Source: JAIVGV01 sp035295985 (lineage in GTDB: Bacteria > Acidobacteriota > Blastocatellia > Pyrinomonadales > Pyrinomonadaceae). Taken from it: a DNA stretch of 23,768 bases. This document shows positions 22,322 through 23,768 of the stretch, one piece after another. Where the stretch lies: positions 1 to 23,768 of the forward strand of contig DATHBT010000235.1 of assembly GCA_035295985.1 (NCBI GenBank), written 5' to 3'. The notes under the pieces were generated by a model. The model worked only from the letters and a program-made list of their open reading frames with translations. It was not told the origin of the DNA and searched no databases. Within the stretch, counting starts at the first letter, position 1. Every line of letters starts with the position of its first letter. Both the position numbers and the translations under genes were made by a program.

Positions 22322-23527
22322 ATGCAGCCAACCGAGAAAAAGATCGGGTTCAACGCCTCAGACCGCGTCGCGCGGATGCGCGCCTCTTCGACGCTCAAGG
22401 CGATGCAGAAGGCCATCGAGCTGCGCGCGGCCGGCGTGGACGTGGTCGATCTCGGCGCTGGCGAGCCGGATTTCGACACCCCCGAGCACATCAAGCAGGC
22501 CGCGCTGGACGCACTCGCGCGCGGCGAGACCAAGTACACCGCGACGGGCGGCACGCGCGTCCTGCAAGAGGCAATCGTCAACTTCTACGCGCGCGAGTTC
22601 GGCGCGAGCTACACGCCCGCGGAGGTCGTCGCCGCGGCGGGCGGCAAGCAGGCGATCTTCAACGCCGTCGTCTCGCTCTTGAACCCCGGCGACGAGGTGC
22701 TCATCCCCGCGCCCTACTGGGTGACGTTCCCCGAGATCGCCGTCTTCGCCAACGCCACCCCCGTCTTCATCGACACCGAAGAGACCGGCTTCCAGCTCAC
22801 GGCCGAGCAGGTGGAGCGCGCGATCACGCCGCGCACGCGGCTCATCATCATCAACTCGCCCTCGAACCCGTCGGGGCGCGTCATCCCGCCCGCGGAGTTT
22901 CGGCGCATCCTGGAGGTCGTCGCCGGGCGCGGCATCTACGCGGTCACGGACGAGTGCTACCTGAAGTTCGTTTATCCGCCGCACGAGGTCTTCAGCGCCG
23001 CGTCGCTGCCGGCCGAGCTGCGCGCGAGACTGTGCGTCGCCGGCTCGTTCTCCAAAACTTACGCGATGACGGGCTGGCGCATCGGCTACTCGCTCGCGCC
23101 CGCCGAGTGGACGAAGGCGATGCTGCTCGTGCAGGGCCACTCGACGAGCAACCCGAGTTCGATTGCGCAGGCCGCCGCCGCCGCCGCGCTCAACTCCCCG
23201 CAGGGTTGCGTCGCCGAGATGCTGGCCGAGTACGGCCGCCGGCGCGAGTGGCTGATCAAAGAGCTGGACGCCTTGCCCGGCCTCAGTTGCGTCACGCCCG
23301 AAGGGGCGTTCTACGCTTTCCCTTCCGTGCGCGGCTGCCTGAACGGCGAGATCAAAACTTCCGGCGAGTTCGCGGAAAGACTTTTGAAGGACGAGCACGT
23401 CGTCGTCACGGACGGCGCGGGCTTCGGCGTCGAGGGCTTCGTGCGCGTCTCCTACGCGACCTCTCTGGACAGGCTCGAAGAGGGCGTGCGCCGCATCCGC
23501 CGCGTCGCCGAGCGGTTCGCGGGCTGA
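22322..23527 (+). CDS. aspC: pyridoxal-phosphate aspartate aminotransferase, class I
   Basis: The protein has 401 residues, the usual size for the subgroup Ib enzymes of bacteria. The start at 22322 gives an N-terminus typical of the family; a much longer reading through the upstream gene is rejected. Motifs are LGAGEPDFDTP (substrate loop), N182 in SPSNPSGRV, D210 in TDECYLKF, the PLP-binding K245 in GSFSKTYAMTGWRIGY, and R375 in GFVRVSYA, which binds the substrate carboxylate. It exchanges the amino group between aspartate and 2-oxoglutarate and may also accept prephenate or other substrates, as many Ib enzymes do. No Shine-Dalgarno sequence is visible. A strong hairpin follows, shared with the converging TonB-like gene. 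Confidence 0.93.
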   Translation: MQPTEKKIGFNASDRVARMRASSTLKAMQKAIELRAAGVDVVDLGAGEPDFDTPEHIKQAALDALARGETKYTATGGTRVLQEAIVNFYAREFGASYTPAEVVAAAGGKQAIFNAVVSLLNPGDEVLIPAPYWVTFPEIAVFANATPVFIDTEETGFQLTAEQVERAITPRTRLIIINSPSNPSGRVIPPAEFRRILEVVAGRGIYAVTDECYLKFVYPPHEVFSAASLPAELRARLCVAGSFSKTYAMTGWRIGYSLAPAEWTKAMLLVQGHSTSNPSSIAQAAAAAALNSPQGCVAEMLAEYGRRREWLIKELDALPGLSCVTPEGAFYAFPSVRGCLNGEIKTSGEFAERLLKDEHVVVTDGAGFGVEGFVRVSYATSLDRLEEGVRRIRRVAERFAG

Positions 23528-23569
23528 GGAAAGATGGGAGATTCGGGCGGCGAGGTCGTCCGTGCGGGT

Positions 23570-23620
23570 AAAACTGGAAGGGCCGCGGCTCAGAACTTGA
23601 GCCGCGGCCCTTCCAGTTTT
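23570..23620. terminator. bidirectional intrinsic terminator
   Basis: A perfect 23-bp inverted repeat (23570-23592 with 23598-23620) with a 5-bp loop. It begins with AAAA and ends with TTTT, so both strands have a GC-rich stem followed by T residues. It lies between the converging aminotransferase and TonB-like genes, as expected for a shared terminator. Confidence 0.93.
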
Positions 23621-23640
23621 GTTAAGACCCCGGAGGCATC

Positions 23641-23768
23641 TTAGTAGATGTTGAAGTTGTACTGGATGGTCGCGTACTGCGAGACCTTGCGGCCGTCCTT
23701 CTCGGCCGGCGTGAACCTGATCTGGCGCGCCGCGGCGATGGCCTTCTCGGTCAGCCCGTCGGGCAGGC
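23641..23768 (-). CDS. TonB-type C-terminal domain protein, partial
   Basis: Only the last ~42 codons are in the window; the gene continues to the right. They read LPDGLTEKAIAAARQIRF, then TPAEKDGRKVSQYATIQYNF, ending NIY and a TAA stop. This is the end of a TonB C-terminal domain (the AAR.I.F.PA..DG..V pattern and the last beta strand). Full proteins span the inner membrane and pass energy to outer-membrane transporters, or serve as stand-alone carboxy-terminal modules in acidobacteria. Which of these applies cannot be told here. Confidence 0.82.
   Translation of the reverse strand, partial: LPDGLTEKAIAAARQIRFTPAEKDGRKVSQYATIQYNFNIY

Overview
The window is about 23.8 kb of GC-rich, densely coded bacterial chromosome with no transposase, phage gene, rRNA, tRNA or CRISPR array that I can see. 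The gene content (a secreted S9 prolyl oligopeptidase, B12-dependent MetH, a TonB-type protein, and an ElbD-like multidomain lipid enzyme) and the intergenic heptamer repeats suggest an acidobacterium, most likely subdivision 4 (Blastocatellia). A myxobacterium or another GC-rich soil lineage cannot be excluded from sequence alone.

Left part (1-4630). A minus-strand set runs exonuclease III, membrane-anchored SDR, nucleotidyl-cyclase-like protein, then NAD(P)H-hydrate dehydratase, which is cut by the window edge. The SDR and cyclase genes overlap by 4 bp. On the plus strand, divergent from exonuclease III, lie a small receiver-like protein of the cyclic-phosphate-processing (cREC) type and an HAD-IB phosphatase whose second catalytic Asp is Glu.

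Middle (4700-16530). After a secreted prolyl oligopeptidase comes a lipid-related block. It holds a divergent LarA/DUF2088 protein; 7 bp further on a 1479-residue protein with reductase, acyl-AMP ligase, carrier-protein and PlsC acyltransferase domains; and then an NAD-dependent epimerase/dehydratase. Facing them is a coupled minus-strand pair, a PlsC acyltransferase and a diacylglycerol-kinase-like lipid kinase. The large protein has the layout I recall for myxobacterial ElbD, which is tied to ether lipids, so I read this block as a candidate ether-lipid locus. That reading is an inference.

Right part (16666-23768). MetH (minus) lies downstream of a possible structured leader or small RNA with its own promoter and terminator. 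Then come a small exported protein of unknown function (minus), coaD, a lysine-rich basic protein and an aspartate aminotransferase (plus), and the C-terminal end of a TonB-like protein (minus).

The most unusual non-coding feature is a set of intergenic repeats. At least six unrelated sequence families occur, mostly with a 7-bp period and mostly folded back as long inverted repeats. They fill the gaps between genes and in four places run right up to, or into, a start codon that lacks a Shine-Dalgarno sequence.
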